From contig VZSE01013216.1 in the NCBI GenBank assembly GCA_013398275.1, forward strand, positions 2,191,917 through 2,255,916: DNA of 64,000 bases, given 5' to 3'. This stretch comes from Promerops cafer (lineage: Eukaryota; Chordata; Aves; Passeriformes; Nectariniidae). Every line of letters begins with the position of its first letter. Position 1 is the first letter of the stretch. A program made the position numbers and the translations under genes. The notes beneath the pieces are model-generated. The model saw nothing but the letters and a program-made list of their open reading frames with translations. It was not told the DNA's origin and did not search any database. This document shows positions 25,801-40,800 of the stretch, one piece after another.

Positions 25801-28800
25801 TAGGTTGCTGAGAAGATTTATTCATTTATACTTATTAAGGTTTTGGATACCTTAGCGATCTTGGATGGGGCTCTGAGCAACCTGGTGTAGTGGAAGATGT
25901 CCCTGCCCATAGCAGGAGGGTTGGAACCTGATGATCTTTAAGGTCCTGTCCTAGCCAGACTTACTAAGATTCTATGAAATTAATCGCTCTATATATGATG
26001 TTATGTTTGGAAGGTGTGCAATACTCTAACTTCCATTTGTGAACTTTGTATTGTAAGTCATCCTCTTTAAATGGCAGCTATTTGTAATCTATTTGTTGAA
26101 GTAAGTGAGGGAAGAAGAATCTTGCAGTTCTCATTAAAAATTATTTTTTTATATGGTCATGGCTAATTGAAAGTAACTGGGAAACTTGGATACTTCAGTC
26201 ACTTCTATTTTGAATTCTTCATATCGCAACTTTGAAATTGATGGGGTTTATTATGAAATCAGATATGTGTATATATAGATATAGATATGGATATAGATGT
26301 ACCTGTCAATAGCTATATAGCCATATTTGCATATATACATAAATGTCTATAAATACTTCCATGCATAGGCTTTATAAGCTATGTTTTAAGATAACTACTT
26401 GATTTGTGGATGAAACATGGTAGCTAAATCAGTAAATTACACAGCATTCATTTTTGTGAAGGACAGTGAATATTTAGCTTTTAGTTCATTCATATTAAAT
26501 TCTCAGGTAGGCAGACCTGGGCCTTTGTGTTTATGATGTGTATCTTTGGGCATGCAAGATTAAATCACTTGCTTTTTAGTATTTAAGGAATTAATAACTT
26601 CAGATGCCTCAATGTAAAATGTAGTGTTTGTTGTTAGTTATACCAGATCATGCACAGCATTAGATAGAATCAACTTAATGAACTATATATTCATAAAGTT
26701 AATTCTACATAAAGACATTTGGCAGCAACTTAATAGAATTCCAGGCATTGTATTAGCTAATAATTACTTTGCCTTTTCACTGTTTTCAGTGTCTTCTATG
26801 TTGTCATTCCATTTTCTGACTTTGTTATGAAAATACACTGAAGTCGTACTTTGGTCCAGTACTAACTTTTATGGTCTGACTGGCATTAAAGTAGCTCTCA
26901 GAAAGTAAGTTCATATACCATTAAAGTGCGTGAGGTTTGTTTACAAATCTAGATTAATTTTTGCTAGGAATATTTTCTTCAGTTTGTTGAATCTAAGTGG
27001 TTTGTTTAGCTGTGAATTCGGTCTCTATACGATACAGAAAATTACTGAAAATGTTGCAGAAAGGATTGTTTTTTCTAATTTTAAAGCACAACACACAATA
27101 AGAATTATGAAACCAGTCATTCTGGAGTGATTCAGTTTAAAACTACTCTTACGTAACTCATAGGTTTACCCTGAATGGTAGCATAGTAGTGCTGAAATAG
27201 CTGTTTCAAAATAAAAAAATCCTTTCATACTAAAATCAATAGGAATTCATTCCCCTCTCACACAAAGTTCATTACCTGTTACTTTTCTTATAGATTGAAG
27301 CCCAGCAGTAGATTTATTTCTTCATTTTGTTCACTTGTTGTAACAGTAATAGTACTGTCAAAAATGCAGGGATGGTGAGGCCTCAGCTGCCTTGTTTTGT
27401 CACTGTTTCAGTTGGTGTCATTTGAGCAAATTTATTATCATCATCATCTTTTAAAACTTTAACTATGGAAAGTAGATGTGATTCACTGGTAAAATGTGAG
27501 AACTGTTGTAATTGGTTTTGGGTATAGCACTTAACTTCATAATACCTTTCTATTAACAGTGTAGAAGATTGGAAATACTCTGAAAATAAATGTGCCTAGG
27601 AAGAAATAGGAATAATGGAGAATAGCCAAAGCTTAAAGGTTATTTTATTATAACCCATATACTTCTTAGTTTCTTAAGTGTTTAATAAAGTGCACAGAGG
27701 CACTGTTAATCCCCTGAGGTATTCCTCTTTGATTGTTGGGATGCTGCAATGAAACATGGCTTAAAAGGAAGTTACCTAATTACATGTTAATTATTCAATA
27801 TTAAATGTGTCTCATTTTACTAGTAGAATTTATTTGAATTGACATACACAAATTCATCTGAGATTCTGAAAATAAAGGTTGTCATTTTATTTCACATAGT
27901 TACTGTAGAAAAAAATTCAAATTATGTAGCACTTTCTATTTGTGCCCCCTGTTACTTTCTATTTATATTCTGTGACATCTGCAGAACTGCATTGCCATTC
28001 AAGCTTGCCTGGAAGTAATTAGGTGAAATTTAGAAACAGTTATGTTAATGAACTAGGATAGAACAGCATCCACTGTGCTGTCTTTAGCTGTTTGACTGCA
28101 GGATAAACAAAAAAAGGACAAAAATTAACCAAGAAAAGTGTTCTAAAAACAGCACATAGAGCCCTTGAGGTGTCTGAGGGACTGTCAAGAGAGTCAAAAA
28201 TGTGGTGTTGGTTTCAGCTCCAGAGGCCTTCCCGCTCCTGCTTACAGCTCCTCTGAGCTGTTTGTGAGCACTGCCTCAGGGTGAGACCATGGTTTACCCT
28301 CCATGCTTTACCTCCAGGCTTTACCCTTTGATGTGCAACTCTGTGCAAGAGATTTTTGAAACTTCATAACCTTCAAAAGCGACTTGATAAGAACAAAACT
28401 AAACCACTCAGTTCTAGGTTAATAGTTGCCTTTAATAAATTACAGTTCTATTTGTAAAGATCTGTCTGTCTGAATTTTATAAAAACAACATATGATCTGT
28501 TCCAGGCAAGCTGCTGCACTACTTATCGTATTGAAAATTTGTAAATTGGTTAAGTTTTTAATTATAAATGCTAAGATATCTTTCATTTTTTCAATAGTTT
28601 TCATTTCTCTGAAGTGGCTGGTGTGATTTTTAAACTTTTTTAATGCAGCCTGATAAGTATGCAGATGATCTTTTTATGTCTTTCTTAAAATGTGTGTCTT
28701 AGCAGAATGTCATTTTGTCCTTCATGAGGCATTCCTTAGTTGGACTTAAAAAGAAGCGCAGAGTTTTAATGCAAGGTGACATATATTTCCTAACACTCAA

Positions 28801-31800
28801 TCTTCTGAACCCAGATAGAAAAATAAATTAGGTACTGATCTCTTGAGAATATATATGCTGGGTCAGGGCAAAGAATATTAGCATACTAATGGCTGCTTTG
28901 ATACCAAGGGGCTGCTTTGACACAATGTGTACAGCAGGACAAATGTTGACTACAGCCCGTGGAGGTTGTGAACTATATTTACTGTGTTTACAACCCTTTT
29001 GGTTTCGGGGTTTTGCTGGGTAGAGGAAATAACAGAATGCGTCCTTAGCTCTGGAGAGTAGAAATGAAATTAAATTCATGTAGCAATGCATTCTGCAGTA
29101 CATCAATGTGCTAGTTTTTAGCAGATTGATGAGTAATTTCTTAGGAGATAGGAAGTGCTAGGTTTTTGTAACTTTTTGTCTCTGTTTCTATTGGTACAAA
29201 ACTAAACAAAGAGCTAAATAATTAACTTTTTAAAAACTCTTGGGAACTGCAGGGTTTGCCTCTTCCCTGGATTTCTGTCACAGTTTAAATTTGTCCATCC
29301 TCCTTCAGTGTTTTAAGGTTGATATTTATTCAGATTTGTGAAATAATTTTTAAGGGCAAAGAAAAGTTCCAGAACCCACTCTAAGGGGGTGAGGTGTACT
29401 ACAATGTAAGACAAATCTCATGACAGAAACTTGGTGAACTGATACCAGTACCATGTGTCTTACCTTGTATTTTTCATTGGCTCCTTCTTCACACACTGAC
29501 ATCATTAGGACAAGTCTGTGAAATCAATTAGGGTAAATCTTTGGAGCTAGTTTAAGTGAGTAATTGAGGTTTATCAGAGTCCATTCAATAAGAAGTGAAG
29601 GGTTTTGTTTGGTTACAGTCTTTTGGTATGCTTACTTTTTTGGAGATTATAATTTCTTGCCAGTATCCCTTTGTTTTCTTTTACTAGCTCAGGTGCAAAT
29701 TATTTTATTACGAAGTCTTCCTTGGTGCTGGTAGCTTACTTTCCTTGAAAGTTTGTTGTTTGCCAGATTAGCCTAGCTACATCTACATCTTGCCGTTCTG
29801 AAGGAAGCATGCACTTAATCATTGAGTTCTAAAATTAAATTAGCCTGATTTTTATGTGCCTGTTCCCTGTAGGCAATAAAAGTACAAATTGCATATATTG
29901 AACTGCTTTTAAACACCTTTTAAATCCTAAGTTCTGGGTTTTTTTCCCTTCAGGTTAAAAACATGCCATTTATGATGAATTAATGGTATTTTGTAAATTA
30001 AATAGTGACAGATTTTGATGACTTCCATTGAATAGCTCAAAATCAGATTGATACCTTGTATTCTCTTTCTGCGCTTCTGAACAATACTGAATGGTTGCAT
30101 ATTTTCTGTTGTATTGACAATATTTTAGAAAAAGAGGGAAAAGAAAGCTGAAACTCTAGTCCTTGTCATTTCTTGCATTTGATACATAGGTGTACATGAT
30201 TGTGCATTACACAATTATGAGGTTGTGTTAAATATAAAAATAGCATTCAGTGTTTGCTTCCTCCCTTCTGTGCTACTGTTTGCTTCTAAGTTTCCTGGAT
30301 ATTTTCAGTTGATGCATTGTGCTTTTTGTTTCATTGTACATCTGGCTGCCACTAGATGGTGACAGACATGTGTACAATATTAACTGCACATCAGTGAAGA
30401 TCAGGGTTCATTTTCATATGACCCTCAATAACTGACTAGGAAATCAGTACTTACTAGAACAGTGTAATTTTGATTCAGCCCTGTGAGCAAGAGCATTACA
30501 TGGAGCTTTTCACAGCAAAGAAATATTCTGCCTGGCACCCAACCTGCCTCTCCTTATGGCAGCAGCCTTCTGTTCCAAACCTGTAGTAGACATTCAGAAG
30601 ATAGCAGTTCTCCTAAAAGCAATTCTGCATGAGGACTATTGCTGTTCTCTATCCAGTACCTCAGCCCACTTAATCAGAGGGGTAAAGGGTATGGTTGAAG
30701 GTAGGGAGGAAGTGTTTTCCTGTAGAAAAAGACACAAAGAAAGGAAAGACACAAAGAACCCACATATTCTAGATCAAGAGGCTGACTGTATGTGTTCCTG
30801 AGCAGCCAGAAGTGGATCATTTAGTCCTAAAGTGCTTTTCTTCCAAGCCAATAAAGAATTCTTAACTTCGATTGTAACATAACATAAAATGGCTTGCCCT
30901 GAAATTAGCACCACCAACTGTCGTGTGATCAAAGCTATGTCAAGTGAAGTGGCTGTGATACTTCAGAGCTGGGCCTTAGCCTTGAACATTTCTGTGCACC
31001 TAGGAAAGAGCAATGTGGACCCTGGAGAAAACAGATAGTCATTTTTCCTTCAAGTGGTTGTTTCAGTCATCTATGAGCAAATCTGGTTTTACTAGAGAGT
31101 CATATTGTTGCCCTTCATCTCTCTATGTTCAAAGTTTTCAGTATAATATCTAATGAAATAGACATTAGATCTCTGTTTTATCGAAATCTTAAAGGGATCA
31201 AGTTTAATAAAAAACTCAAATGAAAGATATAATTCCACAGGGAGTAATTTTGCCTAAGGAAAAACATGTACTTCATTTTGTAGGTGTCTTTCTTGGAAGC
31301 AGAAAGGTTCGTTTCAAGCAACTGACAATGTTTTAGTTGTAGATAAACTAGAGAAATTATTTTGTAGTTTTTTCATCACTACCTCAATGCAGATGGCTTG
31401 GACATCCTCAGATGGAAATCCTCAATTGGTTTTCTTTGCTTCTGTTTAATATAAATTTTCTTAATTGTTTTTAGAATCACCAGATGCTGATATTGCCATG
31501 GAGGTAGCTACATCTGAGCAGCATGTTTCTGAGGCAATATATGACTGTGTTATTTGTGGACAAAGTGGCCCTTCTACTGAAGACAGACCTACAGGGCTAG
31601 TTGTACTATTACAAGCATCCTCAGGTATGAATGTGTGGCTTGCAGGAAAAGCACTGTTTCTGCAGCTTTTAGCATGTGTGTGTAAATCCTGTTGTGTCTT
31701 GTGAAGTCTGGAAGCACAGGGTTTCCTATATTTTTTTAGGATGGTCCTCTATGAGACACAGAAAGGAACTTTTTAAAAGTTTGGGGAAGAACAAACAGTT

Positions 31801-34800
31801 TAATTCCCTCCTACTTTCTATTAGCTTTTGCAAATGCAGCAGTGCATTACAGAGCTGCAGGAAGATTAGTATTGGAAGGAAAAGAAAATTAAACAGCCAT
31901 CAGTATGCCTGCATGTAGATATGAGTGTTAGTGGATATAGGTGTTGGTGTGTGTGTGTGTATATATATATATATTATGTACAAGTGCAAAAGAACAACTT
32001 TCAGTATTTAGATTCTTTACTAAATTTTTACTTTTTAACATCAAGAAAGCTCATTATAGTTACAAACCAAAATTGCCTGATTGTTTTCTTAGTTGTTTAG
32101 CCTGTTGTTACCCAATGCATTGTGTATTGCTGCTTTTCTTCGCACAGTGTTGGGGCAATGCCGCAATAGCCCTGAGCCAAAGAGGCTCCCAACTACCGAA
32201 GAGGAGCAGATCTATCCCTGGGATACCTGTGCGGCGCTGCACGACGTGAGGCTCACCACTCTACAGCGATACTTCAAAGATGTAAGGATTTCATGTGAGC
32301 AAGACTACCACTTAAGAAAAATTTGTATGTAAAAAGATAAATGAAATTACAACTTAGCGTTCTCCTAGTTTCATTTCTACATTTAGCAAATGCTTTTTCA
32401 TGTTGCAGTCATTCTGAAGTTTTTACATTTGATAGGGTCCTTATTTTTAAATAGTTTCTGGCTTTCCCCAGTTATATTTTTGGCGATAGGCATCCAGTAT
32501 ATCTACAGGCTACACAGTCATTAAGCATCCACACAGATATTCTCTAGAAGAAGGTATTTCACAATCCAGTGTGACCACACAATTGAAATTTGGGTTCACT
32601 GTCTAAGCAAACACCAGTTCTTTTGTAGCCATTCAGAGAACCCAGTTAAGGAATTGCTCTTAATCAGGTAAAAGTATTTTGGAAGCACAAAATAAGTGGA
32701 AAGAATTGTTTTAATCTGTAACAGATTTCTGAGCCACTACAGAGAAGGGGAGTATGAGTGGATTGGAAGGAGAAACCAGCAGAATGCATCCTCTTCTACT
32801 GAATTCTCTACTCCGTGCAACATCTGAAGTTCAGTTTTACATTAATTGATAGTAAATGTCTGTTTTGCAGTTCTGTTAGCTGTTCTGAACAGTTTTACAT
32901 TACTTCACAAAGCCAAGTCACAGCTTTTCACATTTAATTTTGAGAACCAATTCTTGTTGCTTAGCAGGACATGTTCAATTGTAGACCTTTGTGGAAGGGC
33001 TGCCTGTGACTTCACCTGCTAGTGCGTAAAAGAGCTGTGTAAGATAATACACAACTGTTCTGAGAAATCATTTTCAGAGAGAATAATATGGAACCTGTGA
33101 CCCTAAATTAGCTTCTATAGACTAGTCCTAGGTGAGGTACTAGCTTTTCAGTGTATCTAACTAAATAATGAGCCTTTAGAAGCTTAAAGATTGCCTTTAA
33201 AGTGGAAAAGGTGGCAATTTTTATTCTAACACAGTTGCTAGCTTTTTCCTAATAACATCCACAGATTATTAAAATTTGCCAACTGCAGCCAAGCTTGCTT
33301 ATGTACATTAATGCAGAGTAAAATTCATAATTGTTTTGATACAGTCCTAAAAATTGGTCAGTCTTTTCAGAAAGCATCTTATTCTAAGGAAAGTATTATG
33401 CATTTCCTTGCTAGAAAGTGAAACTCTGAAAGACCTAAGTAAAAAAATACTTAAACAAACTATTTTTTAGCTGAGAAAGAATCCGTGGATGAGCTTTTCT
33501 TCTTTTGACATCAATGATACTGGTTTAGTGTTTCAGATGGTTAATTAGTACTTTTTCCTGCTGAAGTGATAAAAAGCATTGAAGTAGTGAAGTGGAGCTT
33601 TATTTTTACATTTTCGCATGCTACAAGTGGAAGGAGCTCCAAGCAAAATGTTACCAAAAATTTGATCTTACTGAAGTGTGTTTTCCCCTTTCTGTGCAGT
33701 AACACCACCAACAGATTAGTCTAATATGCACTGTAATGCAATGAGCAAATGCATCCTACTTTCAAAAATTCCAGTCCTGATTCAAACATCAGTTGAATTA
33801 GCTATTTTTGTTTTCAGGTCACTACTGTGCTAAAAAAAAGTCTCTGCATGAAAGAACTAATCCTTAAATTGTTTTGGACATAAAAATGGAAACATCTGCT
33901 AATGTCCTAACTGTCTTGTTCAGCTGAGCTAAGCAATAAGAAGTTCTTTTGTTTATCAACTGTGTCCTCCCCAACAAGTGTCCTTCCTCTAATAGATTTT
34001 GGGAGGCAAGTGAATAATTTCACTTAGATGTAAAAATTCTAAGTTATGAAGTATGATCTAGCTTATTCTGCTAGAAGAAAAAAAAACCAACAAAAATACC
34101 ATTGAAAAGCTACATGCTGCTTAGAGATTGGGCAAAACAGATCACTTCTTTCCACAGACATTCTGTCTTGCACTTTCTTAGCTGGAATTTGATGCTTGAT
34201 GTCAGGGATTAGAGTTCTTGCCCTTTAAAGAAAAATCATTGAAAGAGATTATTTTTAATATGAAAAGGTATGACTAAAAATTAGGAGATAAAATTTCATA
34301 TACTAAATTGATAGGACTCTTTCCACAATCACACAGTGTTCTGTAACTAATAGCTTGATATAGATGTGCTCCATCCCAAGCCTGTGGCTTACTCTGGACT
34401 CTCCTGTATTTCTGAGCTCAAGAGTAATAGAATAAAGCCTTTCTGGCTAAGACTTTGGGGTTGTTTTGTTGTTTGGTTTTTTGTTTGTTTTTTTTCTTTT
34501 TGCAACTGCTACTCAGTAGCCTCATTAGATGTATACAGTAAATAATGTTTTTTCTGAATGAAATATTGGTCCTGTGGGGCTTAGCCAGGTATATCATACA
34601 ACCTTAATAATACTGCAGTCTACTAAATCATGCAGGAACCAGCAGGAGAAAGTCTTTCTTATTTTATGGCCTGAGAGGCTTACAGCGCATTATGAATGAC
34701 AGGTTGAGGCATGGTAAACAGGAGCATGTCCCATAGCTAAAATTTGTAATTTAAAAAAATTTTTAATAAAAAAATAGATCCTAGGACACCCTTAGAAAAT

Positions 34801-37800
34801 GAAAGTATCAGAGTTATTCATGGTACTCTGATTTTACATCATACATTAAGACCGTTTTAGGGTCAGTCCACACTAAAAGTTATTTTCAAATTCTGGTAGC
34901 CATAAATCTTGATCTGTTCTTTAAATGTATAACCAGAATGTACGTTTCAGTCTGTGTATGAAATTTTTGAGAAATGGAGATTAATACTTAGACTGACTAT
35001 AGTTTGATATTCTGCAAGAGAATTTTCTAGAATTCCTTATAAATTTGACAGAGGTGATTGTTTCTTCAGGTCATTATTTTCTGAAAAAAAATATCAGTGG
35101 GGTAACTTTTTCTGACTTGTGGGCTGTAAGTGCAGTCTTGCAATTAGGCCAATGTTTTCAAAACAAACCTGGTATACAACTGAGTTCCCTAAACAAGTAT
35201 TTGTTCTCTTTTCCAGTTATGATGACTTATATATGATGCTGTTCAACAACTCATTAAAACCCCTGTTTACCGTGAATGTTAATAACAGATTGTAGTTTAA
35301 TTATATAACTGTGGTATTGTTATTTTGGTTATCTACAAAACTGAATTAAATGTGTTGGAACAGTACATTGCCCTTGTAAATGGGATAACTTCTATTGGAA
35401 CAGCTGTTGGAGTTAGACCCACCTTCATGCAGTAATATAATAAAAGCAATTCCTTAAAGAAGTTGTTGTCTTAAGTGACAAGAACTGCAGAAGTTTAATT
35501 TAACTATTGGAAAGAACAGTGTAGTAGCTGCCATGGCAGTCAGCATAAATAAACACTTTTTATAAAATGGATTTTATTATTTCCTCAGGATATCTTTTAA
35601 TTAGGTAGCATGCAAATAAAATCTATCTTGTTAATCTTGAGATTTTAGTAAACACTTTTATAGCTTTATATATCGTTGTTTTTTCTTACTCTTGTTGCTT
35701 TGTTTTAGAGTTCCTGCCTACAAGCAGTGTCAATAGGCTGGGAAGGAGGTGTTTATGTACAAACTTGTGGTCACACTTTACACATAGATTGTCACAAATC
35801 TTACATGGAATCCTTACGGGTAAGTAAAACTGAAGATCATATTTGTTTATTTGGATGTGAACTGCTTTTACTGAAATCAAGTGGGTTTATGCTGTTCAAA
35901 TCAAATCAATCAAATGTTTTGTATGAATGTACATAACAGTTTTATTATGTTTCAAGAACTTAATAACTTAGTCTCTTACTGCATCTTGACATTATTAACA
36001 AAAGTACTTTGTTTTCAGTTATTCTGATATATCAGAAAAAATCTTGTGCAAAATTAACCAGCACAAAAAAAAGAAGACTAAGTGATGTCATCTTGTTTCA
36101 TATGAACCAGCATTTTTGTTCAAGATTACTTTACATGATATTTCTTCAGGTTTTGGGTTTGGTGGGTCTTTTGGTGGGGTTTTGTTTGTTTGGGGGAGGG
36201 GGATTGTTAGTGGGGGAGGTTGTTAGTGGTTTTTGTAAGTTTGTTTTTTCTGGTTTAGGAATTTTTTTGTAATTTTTGTTGACTTCATTTTGTGAAAAAC
36301 TGTGAGCAATTCCTTGTATTTTTAGTATCAGCATTGCTCATACTGTGTGAAACTTAACCTCTAAAGAAACTAGAAGGTGTACAACCTTTCTTGGATCCCA
36401 TGATGAATTCTTTTCCATGTTCATTTAAATTTGCTTGCAGCAGTAACTGTGTCATCAAGATAAATATAAAATGACATAAAAATCACATTAAGTAATATAG
36501 CAGCAAAATCTGGACTTTCATTATAGAGTCTCACTTTACAGAATTTTGGAAAAGTGATTTTTTGCATTTTATAAATTCTGAAGTCATTTTTCTGGTGGAT
36601 TCTCTATTAAAATTGAAACAAACTGTTATTCCATGTAATTGTATTCTTGAAGGTTCTAGATTATTTTAAGTGAACGTCTGATCCTGGCATGTTTTACTAG
36701 TACATAGATGAATGCATAATAATTGTGACTATTTACTACCATTTTTAGGACTGAAATAATTTATATACACCTGTGTTCATCTGGATCAAACATTTATTTT
36801 TACATAATACAGTTTGATATCAACATGGGAAACCATGGAGGCAACTCATGAAGCTGAAGCAAGGTTTCTTGCCAGTTAACAGGAATACTGAGGACACATT
36901 CTCACTTCCCAAACATCTACTTCTGTGTCCATTCTTTCATCCTTCTGTGACAGAAGAAATTATCAGGGTTCTTCTCACACTGCCTGCCAATGGCTACTTG
37001 ATTAGGCTTTTTTCAGCCTGTACTTGGAGTCTCAAACTTGATGGGAATTGTCAGGAAGAGACAACACACATGAAATGTTGGAAATACTCCATTGAAGTCT
37101 TTCTACTTTATAATGGGCATATTGTTAACAGTGGAGAGTGCTTAAAAATTAGGAAAATTAATTGAGTTGGAGGATTGTAAGATAGTCTCTAGTAGCTAAG
37201 ACTTTTGTCAGTAAAATGGGGAACTATTCTAATTATTCTTTCTTTACAGTTTTAGGTTTTAGACTTAGTTTTTCTAGCCATACACCTGAAATATCAAGCT
37301 AAAGAAACTATAATAATTTGCAAATTTCAGCTACATCTTCTTTATTTCCTTTTAGAACGACCAAGTCCTCCAGGGTTTTTCAGTGGACAAAGGAGAATTT
37401 ACCTGTCCCCTGTGTAGGCAGTTTGCCAACAGTGTTCTTCCTTGTTATCCTGGAAGCAACATGGAAAGAAGCGTTTGGCAAAGTCATAGTAACAAGTGTA
37501 TGCAAGATCTTGTGCAAGAGGTGGAAGACCTTCAAGAACAGCTGGGAACTTTCCCAGTAAGCATCAGTGTAAGGCAGAAAGATCCTTGTTAATTTGCCTC
37601 TTCCTTTCAGTTTTTACGTTGTATTGCATTTGTGATCTCTTAGAAACCTGGCAACCTCGGAAAGCTCTTCTGATATTGAGACAAATACTATTGTTTTCTT
37701 ATCAAGAAACTTAGAGCGTTCACTGCGTTACCTACTAGAAATGAACAGTTAAAAGCTGTGACAAAATGTGATTAATAAAATTTTTTTATTGAGTACATTT

Positions 37801-40800
37801 TCAGTTTTCTCCATAGTAATTTACATAGAACAAAGTCATGTAATAAAAAATATATTTATAATTTCCATGCAATGAGAAAACATCAATAGTCTTGCAGCTG
37901 GAAGCTATTTAAACAATGTCTCTTAAGAACTTTGTAAGGTATGGACAATTTGTGTTACAGAAAGAGCAATTTGCAGATGCTCATGTGTTACAAAGCTTCA
38001 TGAGGTCCTCTGAATGACAGAATAAATTATATTAAATTTTGTTACCTTCAAGTCTTGATGGAGATGCTTTGTGTTTGTGTACTTGTACAGTGCAAATATA
38101 CTCAAATAGCACAAGCATTTAATTCTTAAACTTAGGAGATTCTTAAACTTAGGAGATGGACAAAACAGTTGTTTTCATATTCAGAACAAATCAGAATAAC
38201 ATTCCAAAATATTCTGACACTTCTGTGAGACAGAATACTGACTTTTAATGCATATTTTTTCATAACCTGCAGATGTGTTTTACAAATATGAAAGTGCTAC
38301 GCTTTACAATCAGCTTCGGTATTTCTTCAGGTAAAATTAACTAATCTTCTTTTGTGTCTTTGTTCACAGTCTGAAACCAACCTCAGTAAAGAAATGGAAT
38401 CTGTAATGAAAGATATAAAAAGTACCACACAGAAGAAGTATACAGATTATAGTAAGACTCCTGGATCACCTGACAATGATTTCCTGTTTATGTATTCTGT
38501 AGCCAGGTGGGTATGTTTTCCTTTTAATATTTTTTATTCTGTATTTCTCTATTTATTAGTCACTAGATAGCTTTCTTCTTTTAAAAAAAAGCATTTAAAA
38601 ATATTTCATCCTTTTCCAAAAGGACTTTCTAAATAGTCAGTACATCAAGGTTACATTTTCTGATTTTCATGTACAGGCATTATGCAAGATGAAAACGTGT
38701 GCCTCTCGGTTCATTTTTACACTGTGCAGCAGCGGCACAAAACCTGTCATATGCCTATTTAGTTTTCTTCTTAATTCAAGGTTTTGCTTTCCATATATCG
38801 AAATTTTATGTTGCATTTCTTGTTCTACTTTCCCAAATTGTTGAATCTACTTTATCTGTCTTCTGCAGAATGAGATATCTCTGCCACATTGCTACTTTTT
38901 AAATCACAAGGTTTTTTTAATCTCTCTGCCACACATTATTTTTATTTACTTAAAAAGAAGACCACAGAAGGAGTTTTTTTTATTACATCAGCAACCAGGA
39001 ATTTCTCTTCATGTGGTCTTTAGACTTCTAAAAAAGTGTCGAAACCACCAGCATTTTCTTTGTGATGTTTGACTGTAGTTTTAGAGCTGTCAGTGTCACA
39101 TGCAGTCTCCAAGAAAATCAGTCCCTCCTTCTATACCATTAATGTTAAGGTACTCTGAATGGTTAATCTATTCAGTGTTACTGTAATACCAGGTTTTCAC
39201 ATAAGAACTTAAAATACTCATTAAGCAAATAATTTTCTAAACTCTGACTTACTGAGGCCTGCAGGGAAGGTGCTGACTGCAGAGAAACTGCAAGCATGAA
39301 AGTGATGCCATTGAGTAGCATTTTTTTATTGCAGTTTCATAAACTCTGATTGCTGAGTGTCTTTAGTATATAAGCAGTGTAAATATTCAAGGCTTGGCTC
39401 AGCAGGACTTTGGGTAATCAAATCTAAGGTTCCGCTTTTCACAGAAGGGTTAGACCATCTAATCTCCATAATTCTCCTCCAACTTGGATTATTGTGTTCT
39501 TCTATTAAAAGAAATACTATCTGTATTCTTTCAGAGTGTTTTAACTGATACAGAAGAGCTATGAAATTCTATACATAGCAAGTTAAAGAATTATTTTAAA
39601 TTTTTAAGTGGTATATGCTATACGAGGTTAAGTAGTGTTGGGATTTTTAGCAATTATGTGTTTGATCAATACAATTAAATACCCTTGCAAAAATACAAAG
39701 GACTCAAAATTAATATTTAACATATCAAAGTATGATTACTTGTAACCATAATTTGGCATGCCATTTAAGATACAAAAATGGTGTTATAATACATTTCTGG
39801 GTGCAATGTTATATAACTTTTAAATGTGACCTCTTCCTGTTAGGGTTAGACTTGTGTCACCAATTTTCCATTTATCTGTGTTTGAAGAATTTCAGGTGTT
39901 GGATCCAGCCTTCTGTATTGTTACTATAACTCATAAGATCACTTATGAGGGAACCTGGCAGATCAGCTTCGAGGTGGTTAACTTGTCTTGCTTTCCAGTG
40001 CAGCAACCCAGATGTACATGCTTCTACTACTTGATAATTGCATAAGAACTATAGGGTTAAAAAAATTAAACTTTTCAATAGACATTTTAATATAACTTTA
40101 CAGTTTGTATTTATGGAACTAAATCTGTACATCATCTTCCAAACTGGAAGAGTTTGTATGATTTAATTATGTGTTTAATTTTAAGTAATCAAACAATGGA
40201 CTATCCACGATTAAAATTACATACCGAAGTAATTTACTTTCTGTAAATTATTCCTGTCATTTGACCTGTTCCTTCCTTATTTCCATCCAGAGTTATTCTT
40301 TAGGCAATGATACCCTTGTGTTCCTTACCACTCAGTAACCTTTGAGCATTCCTAGTTCCAGGCGTTCTGAAGCATTTGGTTTTGGTCAGACCATCTATAG
40401 CTGTTGCAGAGTTTTTCCTGGTATTTAACCCTTGTTTGGATGAGCATTTGAATACAATGATATTTTGAATGCTCTTATTCTTCTTATAAGTCATGTTCAA
40501 TTTTCAATCAGAAAATGACATCATCTCCTGTCCTAAAAGATGCTAGTTTACAGCTGAATGCCAGCTTTGCAGTGTATTACTGTGTGCTGGGATGGGAATG
40601 TGAAAAGATACGAAGCCAGTTGCTGCAGGTTATTCTTTCTCCTTCAGGAAAAAGGAACTTACTTTTCTTCATTTCTCCTTACCCAGGCATGTGTCACCGG
40701 TAGCAGAGAAAAAAAACCAAAAGAACTCCCTACCACCTTGTGGGAGGGCTAGCTGCTGTCTGTTTTCCTAGCAAAAGAGGCATTCTGGGTCTTGGCATCC

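Larger units (their letters stand above)
24937..31474 (+). other. UBR3: intron w17-w18 (6.5 kb)
   Basis: Holds a plus-strand CR1 tail at 25858-25979 and an AT/GA simple repeat at 26263-26345. The rest is unique AT-rich sequence, with a GC-richer patch near 28200-28330. No second gene is recognised; open frames are all below 100 codons. Confidence 0.8.
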
